A stretch of DNA of 64,000 nucleotides from Lentisphaeria bacterium (GTDB taxonomy: Bacteria; Verrucomicrobiota; Lentisphaeria; Victivallales; Victivallaceae), in the NCBI GenBank assembly GCA_018265615.1, contig JABLYX010000018.1, positions 13,656 to 77,655 of the forward strand. Reading direction: 5' to 3'. A model generated the notes under the pieces. It saw nothing but the letters and a program-made list of their open reading frames with translations, made no database searches and was not told where the DNA came from. Of the stretch, positions 35,164 to 43,957 are shown piece by piece (the stretch's first letter is position 1; every line of letters begins with the position of its first letter). Both the position numbers and the translations under genes were made by a program.

Positions 35164-36066
35164 ATGACAGAAGGAGTCGTCTGCGACCTGAAGCGGTTCG
35201 CGGTCCACGACGGGCCGGGCGTCCGCACGACGCTGTTTCTCAAAGGGTGCCCGCTGCACTGCGTCTGGTGCCACAACCCCGAGAGCATCCGGCCGCAGCC
35301 GGAGCTCGGCCTGCGGCGGCACAGGTGTTCGCTCTGCGGCGAGTGCGCACAGGTGTGCGCGTGCCACCGGGTTGCGGCGGGGGAACACCGCTTCGACCGC
35401 GCCGCCTGCACGGCCTGCGGGAAGTGCGTGGAGACGTGCCTCTTCGATGCGCTCGTGCTCTACGGTCGGCATATGACGCCGCGCGAGGCCGCCGATGCGA
35501 TCCTTGAGGACCGTGCGTTCTATGAGAATTCCGGCGGAGGCGCGACTGTCTCCGGCGGCGAGCCGCTGCTGCAGCCGGAGTTCTGCCGGGAGCTCTTCAC
35601 GCTCCTGAAAGCGGAGAAGATCCATACGGCGGTCGACACCTGCGGCAGCGTGCCGTGGAGCGCATTTGAGGCCGTGCTGCCGCTGGCGGACCTGTTCCTC
35701 TACGACTTCAAGGTGTTTGAACCGGAACTCCACCGCCGGTTGACCGGCCGCGACAACCGGCTGATCCGTGAGAATTTGCTGCGGCTCGGGAGGAGCGGCA
35801 GGCCCGTCGAGATCCGCATGCCGCTCATTCCGGGGGTGAACATGGATGATGAGGCGCTGCGCCGCAGCGGGGAGTTCCTCGCCTCGGCCGGGAACCTGAC
35901 GGCGGTGCGGCTGCTCGCGTACCACTCGCTCGCGCGCTCGAAGTACGACACGGTCGGCCGCCCGGATACGATGCCGCAGGCCGATCCGCCGGACGACGCG
36001 GCGATGCACCGCGCGGCGGAGATCCTGAAAACGTTCGGGCTCCGGGCCATCATGTCCGGGGAGTGA
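35164..36066 (+). CDS. Glycyl radical enzyme activating enzyme (radical SAM)
   Basis: 300 residues. The radical-SAM CxxxCxxC is Cys29, Cys33 and Cys36 in KGCPLHCVWCHNPE. A ferredoxin-like insert follows, with Cys54/57/60/64 and Cys81/84/87/91, binding two extra [4Fe-4S] clusters; this is typical of activases of non-PFL glycyl radical enzymes. The SAM-binding GGE motif is in ATVSGGEPLLQPEF. It abstracts hydrogen from Gly711 of the upstream enzyme. GAGGAGG precedes ATG 35164. Its last 17 bases overlap the convergent symporter gene. Confidence 0.93.
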   Translation: MTEGVVCDLKRFAVHDGPGVRTTLFLKGCPLHCVWCHNPESIRPQPELGLRRHRCSLCGECAQVCACHRVAAGEHRFDRAACTACGKCVETCLFDALVLYGRHMTPREAADAILEDRAFYENSGGGATVSGGEPLLQPEFCRELFTLLKAEKIHTAVDTCGSVPWSAFEAVLPLADLFLYDFKVFEPELHRRLTGRDNRLIRENLLRLGRSGRPVEIRMPLIPGVNMDDEALRRSGEFLASAGNLTAVRLLAYHSLARSKYDTVGRPDTMPQADPPDDAAMHRAAEILKTFGLRAIMSGE

Positions 36067-37603
36067 GCCGTTCCTGCTCCGCTCCGCCGGTCCGGCCGGC
36101 CGCGTGCGGCGTTTTCGTCCAGACGGTGAGTCCCGCGAGGTCGCGCCGGTTCGGGGTGAACCACGAGGCGGCCCAGGCGATGAGGAAGAGGAGCGCGTTC
36201 ACGAGGATCGTCGTCCAGTAGGAGTGCACGCCGCAGCGGAGCGCCTCCGGCAGGAGGCCGAGGCTGTTCAGCATCATGTAAAGATTGAAGCCGAGCCCGG
36301 CGGCGAGCCCCGTGAGGATCGCGCGGTTCCCGACCCGCGTCGAGAAGAAGCCGAGCAGGAAGATCGCGAACATGCCGCCGCCGAAGAGCGAGCTTACGAT
36401 GAGCGACATGTCGTTCACGCTCTCTTTCGGAATGTAGCAGATGCCGATTGCCCCGGCGATCATGATGAGCGTCGCCAGGAGCGCGTAAAGCCGGGCGTGC
36501 CTGAGGGCGGTCCGGTCCGGGCATTCCGGCCGGAACCGTTTCAGGAAATCCACCGTGCCGATCGTCGAAACCGCGTTGATCGAACTGGAGAGCGAGCTCA
36601 TTGCCGCGGCGAGGCAGGCCGCGATGATGATACCCGCCACGCCCGGCGGCGTCTTGTTCAGGATGAAGTACGGCAATACCTGGTCCGGGATCATCCGCGC
36701 GACCTCCGGATTCGGGAACGCCTTGTAATAGACGAAGAGGCAGGTCCCGAGGAAGAAGAAGCACAGCCAGGTCGGTACGCTCATGAAAGCGCACATCAGC
36801 GTCGCGCGCCGCGCTTCGGAGAGGCTTTTGGCCGCGATGTAGCGCTGCACGACGTTCTGGTTGCTGATGTATTCGGTGCCGAAGTTCACGATTCCGAGCA
36901 GGATCATGACCGGCAGTGTGCGGCCGGAGAAGTTCAGCTCAAGCGGCCCGGGGCTGAATTTGTCGAACTCGGCGCCGACCCGGAATACTTCGCCGAAGCC
37001 GCCGGGGAGCGCATGGACGATCAGGAGCAGGCAGAGGATGCCGCCGCCGAGCAGGATGATCGTCTGCACCACGTCGGTCCAGATCACCGCTTCGATGCCG
37101 CCGGTGACGGTGTAGAAGCCGACCACGATGCCGGAGACCACGATGACCGTCGCCATGCCGATTCCGAGCATCTCCGCCATCGGGATCGCGACGAGATAGA
37201 GGATCGTTGCGAGCCGCAGGAGCTGGATCACGATGAAGCTCGCCGCCGCGTAGAGCCGCAGGCTCGCCCCGTACCGTTTCTCCAGGTATTCGAATGCGCT
37301 CGTCGCCGTGCAGCTCCGGAAGAACGGGATGATCAGCCACATGGCGAGCAGCGCCACCACCGGCATCGAGAGGTTCGGCACGAGCTGCCGGTAGTCGAGC
37401 ACGAACGCCGCCGCGGGCAGCGCGAGGAACGTGACCGAACTGATCGAGGTTCCGAGCATCGACAGCCCGATCGCCCACCCCGGGAACGAGCGGTTCCCGA
37501 GGAAGTACGCTTCGGTGCTGCGGCTGCGTCTGGCGAAATAGACCCCCATTCCCGCCATCCCGGCGAGGAAGAGGATAATCATGACAAGGTCGGCGATGCG
37601 CAT
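36050..37603 (-). CDS. Sodium:solute symporter (SSS family)
   Basis: 517 residues with about 13 membrane helices in the LeuT-like SSS layout. Hallmarks are RRSRSTEAYFLGNRSFPGWA after helix 1, LGTSISSVTFLALPA in helix 2, VTGGIEAVIWTDVVQ in the middle, and IIIAACLAAAMSSLSSSINA for the second sodium site. It probably imports a sugar or sugar acid released by the upstream esterase and partners. It is the last gene of the minus-strand operon, 17 bases after the CE7 gene. A hydrophilic C-terminal tail of ~30 residues is present. Substrate unknown. Confidence 0.85.
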   Translation of the reverse strand: MRIADLVMIILFLAGMAGMGVYFARRSRSTEAYFLGNRSFPGWAIGLSMLGTSISSVTFLALPAAAFVLDYRQLVPNLSMPVVALLAMWLIIPFFRSCTATSAFEYLEKRYGASLRLYAAASFIVIQLLRLATILYLVAIPMAEMLGIGMATVIVVSGIVVGFYTVTGGIEAVIWTDVVQTIILLGGGILCLLLIVHALPGGFGEVFRVGAEFDKFSPGPLELNFSGRTLPVMILLGIVNFGTEYISNQNVVQRYIAAKSLSEARRATLMCAFMSVPTWLCFFFLGTCLFVYYKAFPNPEVARMIPDQVLPYFILNKTPPGVAGIIIAACLAAAMSSLSSSINAVSTIGTVDFLKRFRPECPDRTALRHARLYALLATLIMIAGAIGICYIPKESVNDMSLIVSSLFGGGMFAIFLLGFFSTRVGNRAILTGLAAGLGFNLYMMLNSLGLLPEALRCGVHSYWTTILVNALLFLIAWAASWFTPNRRDLAGLTVWTKTPHAAGRTGGAEQERLTPRT

Positions 37604-37620
37604 GGGACTGGTTCTGCTCC

Positions 37621-38952
37621 TTAGTTGGCGGGCCGGTTGTTGAGGATTTCATCGAGGAACGCGTCGGTTTCGCGGTCGAATTCGGGATAGGCTCCGTGAA
37701 TCGCCTGCGGATAGTTCACGATCCGCTTCTGTTTTGACGGGATGCGGTTGAAGGCCGCGTGGACGCTCGACGGCACGCAGGTCGTGTCGATGAATCCCGC
37801 GATGAGGAGACAGCGCGCCTGACGGATCCGCGCCGCGAAATTCACCGCGTCGTAGTATGGCACTGCCGCGGCGACCGCCGGATCGGCGGGCTTGCGGTTC
37901 TTGAGCGCGATGTAGCGCGGCCATCCCGCCTGCCGCCCCGCGTACGGCGCGCCGTGGTCGCAGAGCGCGGGTTCGATTGCGATGACGGCGGTCACGGCGG
38001 GATCGAGTCCCCCGGCGACGAGGGATTGCGCGCCGCCCTGGCTCGCGCCGTGGACGATGAGGGTCTTCCCGTCCCAGTCGGGCCGCGTTTTCAGGTAGTC
38101 GAGCGCCCGGACGAGACGGCGGAACATGCCGTTGAAGTAGATGTTGTCGCGGTCGCCGGCATTTTCATAGCGGTAGTTCTTCATCGTGGTGCGGTAGAGT
38201 TTCCCATACTCCTCCGCCGGGCCGCCGTTGTCGAGGCCGTGGGCGTTCACATCGAGGACGAGCAGCCCCTTTCCGGCGAAGCGGTACTGTTTGATTGCGC
38301 TGCGGACTCCTGCCGCGTGCCAGGTGACGAGGGCCGGGTATTTGCGGCCCGGCTCTCCGGCGGGCTTGGTCAGGTAGGCGCGGACCGGACGGGTTCCGGG
38401 CGTCGGGACGGTGATGTCCCACACCTCGAATTTTCCGGCCGGATCGGCTTCGACGCGGCGCTCGGCGGACTGCATCGGTTCGGCGCGGGCCGCCGCTTTC
38501 TGCGCTTCCCAGAATGCGTCGAAATCCTCCGGCTCCGGCGCTCCGGGCCGTACCTCGCCGGGATCGGCCATAAGTCCGGCGCGGGCGTAGATTTTGCGAC
38601 CGTCCGGCAGGAGGAAGTCGACCTTGAGAAGCGAGAAGCCCGGGGCGCGCGGCGTGATTTCAAGCCGCAGCGGCTCCTCCGCCGAGACGAGTTCCCCCTT
38701 GCCGGAGGGGGAATTGTCGCTGCGGAAACTGTAGAGGAGCTTGTGTCCCGGCGCGGGTTTGCCGTCCTTCAGGAGCCGGATGCGGATCGCGGCGGTTTCG
38801 CCGCTTCGGTATACCGCCCCCGGTTTTCCGGTTTCCGCTTCGATTTTCCAACCGTCGAGACATGCGGTCGGCTGGTTTTCCATGTCGTAGTCCGCCCGGA
38901 CGGCCGGGGACGAAAGGAGGAGAAGGAGGAGGAGAGGGAGTATCCGGCTCAT
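37621..38952 (-). CDS. Secreted acetylxylan esterase-like protein, CE7
   Basis: 443 residues with a signal peptide (MSRILPLLLLLLLSSPAVRA). An Ig-like domain (about 45-140) precedes a CE7/AXE1 alpha/beta hydrolase. The nucleophile Ser is in HGASQGGAQS, the acid Asp probably in AGFIDTTCVPSS, and the His in QAIHGAYPEF. DFDAFWEAQKA is the usual CE7 entry motif. It should remove acetyl groups from xylan, pectin or short acetylated sugars. Its ATG overlaps the stop of the FG-GAP gene (ATGA), so the two are translationally coupled. Confidence 0.85.
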   Translation of the reverse strand: MSRILPLLLLLLLSSPAVRADYDMENQPTACLDGWKIEAETGKPGAVYRSGETAAIRIRLLKDGKPAPGHKLLYSFRSDNSPSGKGELVSAEEPLRLEITPRAPGFSLLKVDFLLPDGRKIYARAGLMADPGEVRPGAPEPEDFDAFWEAQKAAARAEPMQSAERRVEADPAGKFEVWDITVPTPGTRPVRAYLTKPAGEPGRKYPALVTWHAAGVRSAIKQYRFAGKGLLVLDVNAHGLDNGGPAEEYGKLYRTTMKNYRYENAGDRDNIYFNGMFRRLVRALDYLKTRPDWDGKTLIVHGASQGGAQSLVAGGLDPAVTAVIAIEPALCDHGAPYAGRQAGWPRYIALKNRKPADPAVAAAVPYYDAVNFAARIRQARCLLIAGFIDTTCVPSSVHAAFNRIPSKQKRIVNYPQAIHGAYPEFDRETDAFLDEILNNRPAN

Positions 38953-41900
38953 GGCTGTTTCTCCTGCATGCTTCCGCGGATGGCGCGGGGCGTCTCTTTT
39001 TCGAGATACGGGCGGCTGAAGGCGTGGATGGTTCCATTTTCCGTCCCGAGGAAGAGGTCGAGCCTGCCGTCGTCGTCGAAATCGGCGGCGTACGGTGCGG
39101 TGTTGTGGTTCGCGAGCCGTTCGGCGGCGAGGTCGCCCATGTCGGTGAACACGGGGCTCGCAGGGTCGGTGGAACGGTTTCTCAGGAACCGTGCATTGAT
39201 GTTGTCCATCAGCAGATCTACCTTTCCGTCGCCGTCCCAGTCGATGAACTGCGTTACGCTGCGCCCCTCCTGGGCCGACCTGGTCGGGATGCCCATGACG
39301 GACTGGTGATTCCAGATGAGTGACCGGAAGAACGGCGCTTCGAGCTTGAAGATGTTCCTGCCGGGCTTCAGCCCGAGCGTTCCGTCGGAGCGGCGGTAAC
39401 GTTCGTAGAAGGCGAGTTGGTCGTTATGGTCGGTCGTGAGGTAATCCGGCAGTCCGTCGCGGTTCCAGTCGATGACGGTCGGGCGGCAGCGGTGGACGGT
39501 CAGCAGCTCTTTCCCCTCCGGCTTGAACCGGATGTTGGCCGGGTGCGGCGTTTCGCCGGGATAGTCGACTTCGATCAGCCCCGCGAACGTGAGCTCAGGC
39601 TTCCGGCGCGTGCCGCTGTTGCGGAAGAAGCTGTGGTCGCCGCGCACGCCGGTGGCGATGAGGTCCGGCAGCCCGTCAAGGTCCCAGTCCGCAACTTCGA
39701 TGTTCACATACCCCCAGTCGCTCTCCTGTTCGCCCTGCACGGAGCCGAGCGGGCCCGCCTGGAGCCGGATCTCCCGGCCGCCGGCTTTGAGCGCAACCGG
39801 GTCGAGATAGCGCGGATGTTCCGCCGTTCCGGCGTTTTCGAAGAGATAGATGCGTCCGTTCGCGGCTCCCGCCAGCAGGTCGAGGTCGCCGTCGCCGTCC
39901 CAGTCGAATGCGACCGGGATCGCGAGCGCCCCCGCATTGGCCGGGGATTCGAGCCCGCGCAGGAACTCCGGAGGATCGAGCCGGAGCGGTTTCCCCGCCT
40001 TCGCGCGGTTGCGGCAGATTCCGAGTGTGCCGTCCTCGCTTGAGAGCAGAAGGTCGATGCTTCCGTTGCCGTCGAGGTCGCAGAAGTACGGGAACGGGAA
40101 CACGCCCGGGAATTCCACCGGCGCGCCGCCGGCGGTCAGCAGCAGCTCCGGCTTCCCGAACCTGCCGTCCGCCCGACACGGAAAGAAGTAGATCTGCGAG
40201 GTCCAGCCTCCGCAGACCAGGTCCGGCCTGCCGTCGCCGTTCACGTCGGCGACCTCCCAGACGAGCGGACGGATGTTCTCGCCTTTCGCGTTCCGGATGA
40301 TCTTCTGGGAGTGGACGTCCTGATGTGTGCTCGCCTCGGCCTCTCCGCGTACGCCGGGGACGAAGAGATCGAGCGCCTCCGACGAGAAGAGCGGCTCCGC
40401 CGCCGTACCGACGTTCAGGTAGCATTCGCCGTCGCTGAAGAGGTCGGCGAGCCCGTCGCCGTTGAAGTCGTGGAACGCGGCGCTTGAGACGAGACCGGGA
40501 CGTTTTCCCGTGAATTTCAGCTCTTTCCAGTCGTATGGGCGCGGCGTTCCGTTCCGCAGGTCGAGCTTCGCATAGGCACACATGCTCTGCGAGGCGAAGA
40601 CGAGTTCCGGACTGCCGTCGCCGTCGAGGTCGACGAGGCGCGGCGGCGCGGTCTGGCGGAAGTGTCCGAACGGGTTGTTCCCCTTGTCGACGAGTTCCGG
40701 CGGCCCGAAGCAGTCGAAGCCGAACTGCTTGCGCAGATTGCGGTGAAAATAGAGTCCGCCCTGGAGGTCGCGGCCGCTGTCGGTCTGGCTGCCCGAGAGG
40801 AACAGCAGGTCGGGCGCGCCGTCGCCGTCGAAGTCATGGAGCGCGAATGCGCCGCGCAGGCCGCCTCCGAATTGCGCCGGAAGCTCTTTCGTCCCGAGCA
40901 TGACGGGGTAGCCGGCGCCGACAGGCGGGTATTCCGCAGGGAACGGTTTCGAATATGCCGTGTCGCGGTCGAAATAGACGCTGTAGACGACCGGGAACGC
41001 GCCGCTGTGGATGAAAGCGATTTCGCCGGAACCACGCCCGAAGAAGCCGGGACTGAGTTGGAACGGGCGGAAGAAGCGCTCGTCGCCGTTTTTCGCAGTG
41101 TCATAAACAAGCGGTTTTCCGGTGGCGGGATCGCTCGCGACGAGCCGGAGCCCGTTGACGGCGCGGAACCGTTCCGCGCCGGAGAGGGGGGCGAAATCGT
41201 CCGAAAGGTCGAGGTCAAGCTTGACCGGATTGTGCTTCCACTCCCGCTTCGGGGCAGTCAGGAAGAAGTTGATCCTGCGGCGGTTGGTTCCGACCCAGGC
41301 GCGGGCTTCCGGGACGCCGCCGGGCCATGCGGGCGCGGTATTGCTTTGTTCGAGCTCCGGCAGCTTGCCGGGAGCCTCGGGATGGAACTTGCCGTAGATG
41401 CGGATCCCGCCGATTTTTCCCGGGAACGTGCCGAGTTTGCCGTACTGCTGGACCGGCAGCACCTGCGCATTCGAGCCGAAATAGATGTCGTAGAGAAACT
41501 CGACCGGGCACTCCGGCAGCCGGGCGTTGCGGATCAGCTGTCTGCCGAGCCCCTGCACCGCGACGGAGGCTGTGCCGGGTTTCTCCCAGGCGAAGGTGAC
41601 GATGCGGGTTTCGCCGCGCTTCCAGCCCTTCACCGGAACCTTGACGGAGGAGGTCTTCCCGCTGCCGTCGGAGGTGTAGAAGTGGAGCATGCCGGTTGTA
41701 TTGTTCACAAGCCCGTTCAATCGGTGCCCGACCCGGTTGCGGATGCTGAAGAGCTGGGCGTCGTGCCAGCCGGAGGGGAGTTTGCCCTCGCCGGGAGTGA
41801 ATCCCGGCGTGATTTCGAGCATGATCGTTCCCGCGTCGAGGCTGATATTACCGGGAGCGGGGTAGCAGAACCATCCGTTGGGCGGCAGTTCGAGCGCCCC

Positions 41901-42077
41901 CGCGGCGGGAGTGCGCCGCAGGAGTTCCGGAATCACGGCCCGGCCGGAGCCGCGGGAGTATGCGGCGTCATAGCCGGTTTCGAAATCCGTGCCGAGAAGC
42001 AGCTCTTTGCCGGCCGGCGGAGCGGCGGAGAGCGCCGCCGTCAGCAGCGCCGCCGCTAATATAAACCGTCTCTTCAT
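38949..42077 (-). CDS. Large secreted FG-GAP/VCBS repeat protein with N-terminal LamG-like domain
   Basis: 1042 residues with a signal peptide (MKRRFILAAALLTAALSAAP). Residues ~30-260 resemble a concanavalin-like/LamG module (NGWFCYPAPGNISLDAGTIM). About ten FG-GAP/VCBS units follow, each with a calcium-binding DxDGDGxxD loop such as DFDGDGAPDLLFLSG, DLDGDGSPELVFAS, DVNGDGRPDLVCGG, DWDGDGDLDLLAGA and DFDDDGRLDLFLG. They should form one or two propellers that bind glycan or a partner protein. ATG 42077 was chosen for the signal peptide. It lies between the pseudopilin gene (4 bases upstream) and the CE7 gene. Confidence 0.85.
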   Translation of the reverse strand: MKRRFILAAALLTAALSAAPPAGKELLLGTDFETGYDAAYSRGSGRAVIPELLRRTPAAGALELPPNGWFCYPAPGNISLDAGTIMLEITPGFTPGEGKLPSGWHDAQLFSIRNRVGHRLNGLVNNTTGMLHFYTSDGSGKTSSVKVPVKGWKRGETRIVTFAWEKPGTASVAVQGLGRQLIRNARLPECPVEFLYDIYFGSNAQVLPVQQYGKLGTFPGKIGGIRIYGKFHPEAPGKLPELEQSNTAPAWPGGVPEARAWVGTNRRRINFFLTAPKREWKHNPVKLDLDLSDDFAPLSGAERFRAVNGLRLVASDPATGKPLVYDTAKNGDERFFRPFQLSPGFFGRGSGEIAFIHSGAFPVVYSVYFDRDTAYSKPFPAEYPPVGAGYPVMLGTKELPAQFGGGLRGAFALHDFDGDGAPDLLFLSGSQTDSGRDLQGGLYFHRNLRKQFGFDCFGPPELVDKGNNPFGHFRQTAPPRLVDLDGDGSPELVFASQSMCAYAKLDLRNGTPRPYDWKELKFTGKRPGLVSSAAFHDFNGDGLADLFSDGECYLNVGTAAEPLFSSEALDLFVPGVRGEAEASTHQDVHSQKIIRNAKGENIRPLVWEVADVNGDGRPDLVCGGWTSQIYFFPCRADGRFGKPELLLTAGGAPVEFPGVFPFPYFCDLDGNGSIDLLLSSEDGTLGICRNRAKAGKPLRLDPPEFLRGLESPANAGALAIPVAFDWDGDGDLDLLAGAANGRIYLFENAGTAEHPRYLDPVALKAGGREIRLQAGPLGSVQGEQESDWGYVNIEVADWDLDGLPDLIATGVRGDHSFFRNSGTRRKPELTFAGLIEVDYPGETPHPANIRFKPEGKELLTVHRCRPTVIDWNRDGLPDYLTTDHNDQLAFYERYRRSDGTLGLKPGRNIFKLEAPFFRSLIWNHQSVMGIPTRSAQEGRSVTQFIDWDGDGKVDLLMDNINARFLRNRSTDPASPVFTDMGDLAAERLANHNTAPYAADFDDDGRLDLFLGTENGTIHAFSRPYLEKETPRAIRGSMQEKQP

Positions 42078-42081
42078 GTGT

Positions 42082-42741
42082 TTACTCTTTCGGCATAAAG
42101 TATTTGTCTTCATCGTAATCGAGCGGCCGCGAAACATAGCCGGCGTGCAGGTCGCTGTAGACGAAATTGCACCCCTCCGAATGGCGCAGCGCGACCCGGT
42201 TCCGGTACTGGGAACGGACAATCCCCATGAAGTTCCAGACGCCGGAGCTGCGGTCCTTGACCCCTTCGAGCATCAGCACCTTCGTGGAGGGGTTGCGGAT
42301 GCCGCCGAACTTTGCGAATCCCGGCGCGCGCTGAACCTTGCCGCTGTAGGTGTTGATCGGCGAGCAGAGCGACTGGTTCGCCGCGTAGCACTGATAGTAC
42401 TCATAGACGGTCCTGCCGTCGGTGACGACGGTTCCGCCGCTTTTGGTCATGCCCGGCTCGCTGCCGCAGACGAAGATCTTCCCGCCGTCGAGCATTTTCA
42501 GGTCCTGCATGAGGATCTGCCAGCTCCAGTTGCGGGTCAGGTCGCCGGACGGAACCGGTCCGCCGTCGAACGTGTCCGCGTAGAACATGTGCGCCTGTCC
42601 GATCGACCGCAGGTTGCTGAGGCAGTTCGCGCGTTTTCCGCGTTCCCGCGCCTGCTGCAGCGCGGGCAGAAGCATCGACGCGAGAATCGCGATGATTGCG
42701 ATCACGACGAGGAGTTCGATCAGTGTAAAATGCTTTTTCAT
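42082..42741 (-). CDS. Class III pseudopilin-like protein
   Basis: 219 residues beginning MKKHFTLIELLVVIAIIAIL. ASMLLPALQQARERGKRANC follows, the standard leader and helix of Lentisphaerota prepilin-like proteins. The soluble domain ends with RHSEGCNFVYSDLHAG, a variant of the H-x9-DG motif. It is the first gene of the operon pseudopilin / FG-GAP / CE7 / SSS symporter. GGGAGAAGAGAG precedes the ATG. Likely exported and surface-exposed; exact function unknown. Confidence 0.85.
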   Translation of the reverse strand: MKKHFTLIELLVVIAIIAILASMLLPALQQARERGKRANCLSNLRSIGQAHMFYADTFDGGPVPSGDLTRNWSWQILMQDLKMLDGGKIFVCGSEPGMTKSGGTVVTDGRTVYEYYQCYAANQSLCSPINTYSGKVQRAPGFAKFGGIRNPSTKVLMLEGVKDRSSGVWNFMGIVRSQYRNRVALRHSEGCNFVYSDLHAGYVSRPLDYDEDKYFMPKE

Positions 42742-42765
42742 CTCTCTTCTCCCGTTTCAGTTATG

Positions 42766-42793
42766 ACAATACAACAAATATGCCGTTTTTCAA
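42766..42793 (-). promoter_or_regulatory. Promoter of the pseudopilin/FG-GAP/CE7/SSS operon
   Basis: Minus strand: TTGAAA (42793-42788), 16 bases, TATTGT (42771-42766). It overlaps the 3' end of the aldolase gene. Confidence 0.5.
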
Positions 42794-43734
42794 TGACCCG
42801 CCGCGAATGTTTCACGGATTGCGAGCCGTTCGATGTAATTATGCAGCGCTTTCTGCTGAAGCAGCTGCTCCGCGGAAAGGCGGTCGCAGCTGACCCGGCA
42901 GAATTCTCCCAACGGTACGCCGCAGCGGTTCAGGAAATTTTTGGCTGAACGCGGATACTTGAATTCGACGTGACGCTGGATGAGGTCGAAGAACTCTTGG
43001 AGCTCTGCCGCACGCTCCGGGTCGTCCCGGAAGCAGCGGCACAGCTCCGCGAGCAGCCTGGGGTAGAAATTGGCCGAAGTACCGCTGTAACCCGCCGCGC
43101 CGAGCTTCAGCGAATCGAGGCAGGTCGTCAGGTTCGCATTGTAAAGCCTGAGGCCGGTTCCGGCGCAGGCGCGGAGCTTTTCCGCGATCACGGCCGAGTC
43201 GCAGCAGGTGTCCTTCAGGAACGCGAGGCGCTCCCCGGCGAGGCGCGCCATGCGCCCGAGTATTTGCGGCGGAATGAGCCGATGGTACGGAACCGGGCAC
43301 TCGTAGATTCCGAGCCGGAGTTCCGCCGTCCGCGCCAACAGGGCTTCGAAGGCTGCAAACAACGCTTCGTCTTCGGCTCCCTGCGGGACCAGCTGACAGG
43401 CCGGAATCACAACGGCGTCCACGCCGAGCGCGGCCATGTCGAAGACCGACTGAAGCTTCTCCTCTTCGGTGTTGCCGAGATACCCGCAGCCGACGACCGG
43501 AACACGGCCGCCGCTCACGGCGATGGCTTCCCGGGCGAGTTCGAGCCGTTCACCCGGCGTCAGCTCGTAGAGCTCGCTGCTGAGGCACACGGCGAAAAGC
43601 CCCGCGACCCCTTCGGCGATGTAGTATTCGAGCAGTTTCCGGTAGGCCGGGAAATCGATCGCCCCGTCCTCCCGGAACGGAGTCAGCACCACCGGCCACA
43701 CGCCGCCGGCGAAATCACGTTTGCTCATAATCAT
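42790..43734 (-). CDS. DapA/NanA-family class I aldolase
   Basis: 314-residue (beta/alpha)8 barrel of the DHDPS/N-acetylneuraminate lyase family. The Schiff-base Lys is in LAFLKDTCCD and the proton-relay Tyr in GIYECPVPYHR. The pyruvate-binding loop is CLSSELYELTPGER, in place of the GTTGE form. It cleaves or forms a pyruvate-linked sugar acid or amino acid. Given the neighbours, a 2-keto-3-deoxy sugar acid or neuraminate-type substrate is more likely than lysine synthesis. Start ATG 43734, or ATG 43728. It is divergent from an AraC regulator, with a palindrome over its -10. Confidence 0.78.
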   Translation of the reverse strand: MIMSKRDFAGGVWPVVLTPFREDGAIDFPAYRKLLEYYIAEGVAGLFAVCLSSELYELTPGERLELAREAIAVSGGRVPVVGCGYLGNTEEEKLQSVFDMAALGVDAVVIPACQLVPQGAEDEALFAAFEALLARTAELRLGIYECPVPYHRLIPPQILGRMARLAGERLAFLKDTCCDSAVIAEKLRACAGTGLRLYNANLTTCLDSLKLGAAGYSGTSANFYPRLLAELCRCFRDDPERAAELQEFFDLIQRHVEFKYPRSAKNFLNRCGVPLGEFCRVSCDRLSAEQLLQQKALHNYIERLAIRETFAAGH

Positions 43735-43764
43735 ATCCGGATCCCTTTCGTCAGGTTTTGTTTT

Positions 43765-43788
43765 CTCTCATATTATGATGCATGAGAG
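43765..43788. promoter_or_regulatory. Palindromic operator candidate at the aldolase promoter
   Basis: CTCTCAT (43765-43771), 10 bases, ATGAGAG (43782-43788): perfect 7-base inverted arms centred on the -10 (43772-43777) of the aldolase promoter. A regulator bound here would block transcription. Confidence 0.5.
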
Positions 43789-43800
43789 TGACAAAAACAA
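43772..43800 (-). promoter_or_regulatory. Promoter of the aldolase gene
   Basis: Minus strand: TTGTTT (43800-43795), 17 bases, CATAAT (43777-43772). Confidence 0.55.
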
Positions 43801-43957
43801 GAGAGGGCAGTTTGCAAAAAATATGCTTGGCTTTGCATTTTCTATAATATAAATCCGGAATATAGGTGAAAAAATGGAAAATAATTGATTTTTTCGCAAA
43901 TGAGACTTGCATTTTTCGCAAATCGGCAAAAAGGTAAAAGAAGAAAGGAGCCGCATT

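Noticed and set aside
38949..42077. Possible DNA tandem repeat in the FG-GAP gene
   Set aside because: The similarity is at protein level (calcium loops). The nucleotide units differ, so it is not annotated as a DNA repeat.
42790..43734. Calling the aldolase dihydrodipicolinate synthase for lysine synthesis
   Set aside because: The pyruvate loop differs from GTTGE, and the AraC and glycan neighbours fit sugar-acid catabolism better.
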